Assembly (NCBI RefSeq): GCF_007678455.1
Contig: NZ_VEEP01000009.1
Coordinates: 207,205-271,204, forward strand
Direction of reading: 5' to 3'
Source: Cytobacillus oceanisediminis 2691
Lineage (GTDB): Bacteria; Bacillota; Bacilli; Bacillales; Cytobacillaceae
Length of the DNA stretch: 64,000 nucleotides
In this document: positions 62,322 through 64,000 of the stretch, piece after piece
Layout: each line of letters opens with the position of its first letter
How positions within the stretch are numbered: the first letter of the stretch is position 1
Notes under the pieces: model-generated
Told to the model about the DNA's origin: nothing
What the model saw: the letters and a program-made list of their open reading frames with translations, nothing else
Databases searched by the model: none
Translations under genes and position numbers: made by a program

Positions 62322-63566
62322 ATGTTTCAGCAAAGCAGAGGCAACGAGACAAATATTAAGCTTCCTTTTTCGTTCATTTTTTTCAGCATGCTTGCATTGA
62401 TATCTTCACAGCTGCTGATCCTGCTGAACGGCGACATGCTGATAACAGGCACATTCCGTTTGCCGGCCATTTGGTCTGCTGCCCATTTATTTGTCCTTGG
62501 ATGGGCATTGATGGTTGCAATGGGCGCTATGTACCAGCTTGTGCCTGTCGCTTTCCTGACGCCTATCTGGAGCGAAAAATTCGGATTCTGGCAATTTACC
62601 GTTACCGCCCTGGGAATCCTGACATTTGCGACAGTACTTTATCTTCGTCCACAGGATGCCCTTATTCCCGGAATCATGACCTTGACAGGAATCCTGATGT
62701 TCCTTGTTCAAATGTTCATGACCCTGAGAAGCCAGGCAAAACCCAATATACTCACATTGTTTGTCGGCAGCGCTTTATTTTCACTCCTGCTGACCATCAC
62801 ATTGGGAATCACACTGGTAATCAGCATGAAAACCGGCTATGCATCAGAATATTACCAGGCCATTTTCAAGACACACATTCTATTGGGCACTGTCGGATGG
62901 TTCTCACTGCTGATTTTTGGATTCTCTTATAAAATGGTACCAATGTTCTCACTTGCCCATGGATTTACCATGAAGCCGGCAGCCTATGTATTCACCTTTT
63001 ACCTGGCCGGAATCATCATGATGGTTGCGTCATTCTTTACAGGCAGTCATTTACTGGAAATCCTTGGAACGCTGTTGTTGCTTTCTGGATTTTTAGCTTT
63101 CACCTGGCATGTTAAAAAAATCATCGATAAACGCGTGAAAAGGAAGCTCGATCGCCCATTCATGTTCGCTTTATTTGCGATTGGCTGCGGGGCAGCAATC
63201 CACCTGGCCGCTTTTATGGCCAGTTCAGCAAATTTGCTGTTAAAAACCGCCGGTCCCATTCTATTATTGTATTTAATCGCCTGGATTGCATTCAGCATCA
63301 TCGGATACTTGTACAAAATCGTGCCATTTCTCTGGTGGACTCATAAATACAGCAAAGAAATCGGCAAAAAGCGAGTACCTGCCTTAAAAGATATGATGGA
63401 TGAAAAGCTGGCACTTCCACTTTTCACTTTGTTCACGGGTGGAACAGTGCTGTTAATCGTCTCATTCTTTGTCCAGCTGATGCCAATTTTCTATATTGCC
63501 CAAAGCTTGATTCTAATGGCAGGTATTTTGTTCAGCTATATCATAGCCAAAGTGTTAACGATTTAA
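62322..63566 (+). CDS. 12-helix membrane protein with three G-x2-Y-x2-V-P repeats (heme-copper/NnrS-like appearance)
   Basis: A 414-residue protein with about 12 predicted helices. The motif G-x2-Y-[QK]-x-V-P occurs three times (residues 68-75, 200-207, 328-335), twice preceded by a His in a helix (His55 in AAHLFVLGW, His185 in KTHILLGTVGW). Other His residues are at 213, 243, 263, 294 and 341. The pattern recalls NnrS and the heme-copper oxidase core, but the HH pair and H-x-H of an active oxidase or NOR are missing. It may bind haem without a binuclear centre. It is cotranscribed with the DUF2249 genes; the function is unknown. Confidence 0.8.
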   Translation: MFQQSRGNETNIKLPFSFIFFSMLALISSQLLILLNGDMLITGTFRLPAIWSAAHLFVLGWALMVAMGAMYQLVPVAFLTPIWSEKFGFWQFTVTALGILTFATVLYLRPQDALIPGIMTLTGILMFLVQMFMTLRSQAKPNILTLFVGSALFSLLLTITLGITLVISMKTGYASEYYQAIFKTHILLGTVGWFSLLIFGFSYKMVPMFSLAHGFTMKPAAYVFTFYLAGIIMMVASFFTGSHLLEILGTLLLLSGFLAFTWHVKKIIDKRVKRKLDRPFMFALFAIGCGAAIHLAAFMASSANLLLKTAGPILLLYLIAWIAFSIIGYLYKIVPFLWWTHKYSKEIGKKRVPALKDMMDEKLALPLFTLFTGGTVLLIVSFFVQLMPIFYIAQSLILMAGILFSYIIAKVLTI

Positions 63567-63579
63567 GGAGGAGTTCAAG

Positions 63580-63885
63580 ATGACAGATTTACAAAATAAA
63601 ATCAGGGAAAACTTAAAGACCGTCTATGATCCTGAATTAAACATCAATGTTGTGGATTTGGGGCTGATTTATGATATTGACGTTCCGGAACCACGCACTG
63701 CAAGAATTCTGATGACCTTGACGACTCCAGGCTGTCCTTTGCATGACAGCATTGCCAGCGGAATTAAGTATTGTGTTCAGGGAATGGAGGAAATTGACCA
63801 CGCTGATGTCCAATTGACATGGGAGCCTGCCTGGACACCTGACCGGATGACAGAGGATGGAAAAAGACTGCTGCAGGGATTTTAA
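63580..63885 (+). CDS. DUF59/MIP18 family Fe-S assembly-type protein
   Basis: A 101-residue protein: VYDPELNINVVDLGLIYDI and LTTPGCPLHDSI are the DUF59 signatures with the conserved Cys. Relatives (SufT, PaaD, MIP18) help mature Fe-S proteins. It is the last gene of the DUF2249 operon, 13 bases after the membrane protein gene, with AAGGAGG before the ATG. Its presence suggests that the operon builds or repairs a metal centre, plausibly under NO or low-iron stress (inference). Confidence 0.88.
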   Translation: MTDLQNKIRENLKTVYDPELNINVVDLGLIYDIDVPEPRTARILMTLTTPGCPLHDSIASGIKYCVQGMEEIDHADVQLTWEPAWTPDRMTEDGKRLLQGF

Positions 63886-63898
63886 ATGGGACCAATAA

Positions 63899-63928
63899 AA
63901 GAAACGCTTGTTATTCCAAGCGTTTCAG
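63899..63928 (+). terminator. First hairpin after the DUF59 gene
   Basis: GAAACGCTT and AAGCGTTTC pair across an 8-base loop. The tail is not T-rich, so it may aid the stronger hairpin that follows. Confidence 0.5.
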
Positions 63929-63937
63929 TTTGTAGAC

Positions 63938-63977
63938 AAAAGGGGTTCGGAATGCACTCATTCCGAACCCCTTTTTG
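63938..63977 (+). terminator. Strong terminator of the DUF2249 operon
   Basis: A 17-bp stem (AAAAGGGGTTCGGAATG with its complement) around a 3-base loop ends in TTTTT. No gene is visible after it to the window edge. Confidence 0.88.
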
Positions 63978-64000
63978 GATTTCATCGGTTTTTTCAAATG

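Overview
The window reads as chromosomal DNA of an endospore-forming Bacillaceae species (Mesobacillus/Bacillus-like): moderate-to-low GC, AGGAGG-type ribosome sites, many TTG and GTG starts, an SspL-type spore protein, a T-box in front of asnS, and a gene order that for much of its length follows the ypbQ-to-ypmS part of the Bacillus subtilis chromosome (bpsA-ypbQ-dynA ... ypcP-sspL ... ypdQ/ypeP/ypeQ ... ypgR/ypgQ ... ilvD-brxA-ypiP-ypjP ... thyA-dfrA-ypkP-ilvA-ypmP ... ypmQ-ypmR-ypmS). I see no tRNA, rRNA, prophage, transposase or CRISPR locus. Assignments rest on family motifs and remembered gene order; no database search was run.

Layout. 0-8.6 kb: a DUF4397 protein (cut by the window edge), ypmS, ypmR, a Sco copper chaperone, a nucleoside hydrolase, an orphan sensor kinase, a DegV/FakB protein, ypmP and tatA-tatC. 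8.7-16.6 kb: ilvA, a PlsC-type acyltransferase, the thyA-dfrA pair, a secreted anthrax-lethal-factor-like metalloprotease and yceG-yceH (TelA) behind a sigma-W type promoter. 16.7-30 kb: terC, ypjP, ypiP, brxA, ilvD, a CvfC/YpgR protein, an ABC-F ATPase, ypgQ, a second DegV protein and fhs. 30-46.9 kb: metA, mntR, topB, an HD-GYP protein, a cold shock gene, two RNase H-like proteins, a DMT transporter, sspL, ypcP, a mercaptopyruvate sulfurtransferase and dynA. 47-57.7 kb: a possible Fur-controlled short transcript, the ypbQ-bpsA polyketide pair, an SDR, a ba3-type oxidase operon, asnS with its T-box, and the peptidase ypwA.

57.8-63.9 kb is the most interesting part. It is a low-oxygen/nitric-oxide module: a quinol NO reductase (norB), a Crp/Fnr regulator, three DUF2249 proteins, a 12-helix membrane protein with three copies of a G-x2-Y-x2-V-P motif, and a DUF59 protein. 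GTGA-N6-TCAC boxes sit upstream of the lone DUF2249 gene, the DUF2249-membrane protein-DUF59 operon and the distant ba3 operon; in each case a -10-like element lies exactly where a class II activator (centre -41.5) would place it. The operon promoter also carries a near-consensus Fur box over its -10. Together these suggest an iron- and Fnr-controlled respiratory/NO response that includes an operon I cannot assign to a described pathway.

A second unexplained element is a family of intergenic arrays at 17.05, 26.3 and 37.0 kb. All have an exact 52-bp period and the same inverted-repeat frame (GACATTT...AAATGTC), although their sequences differ.
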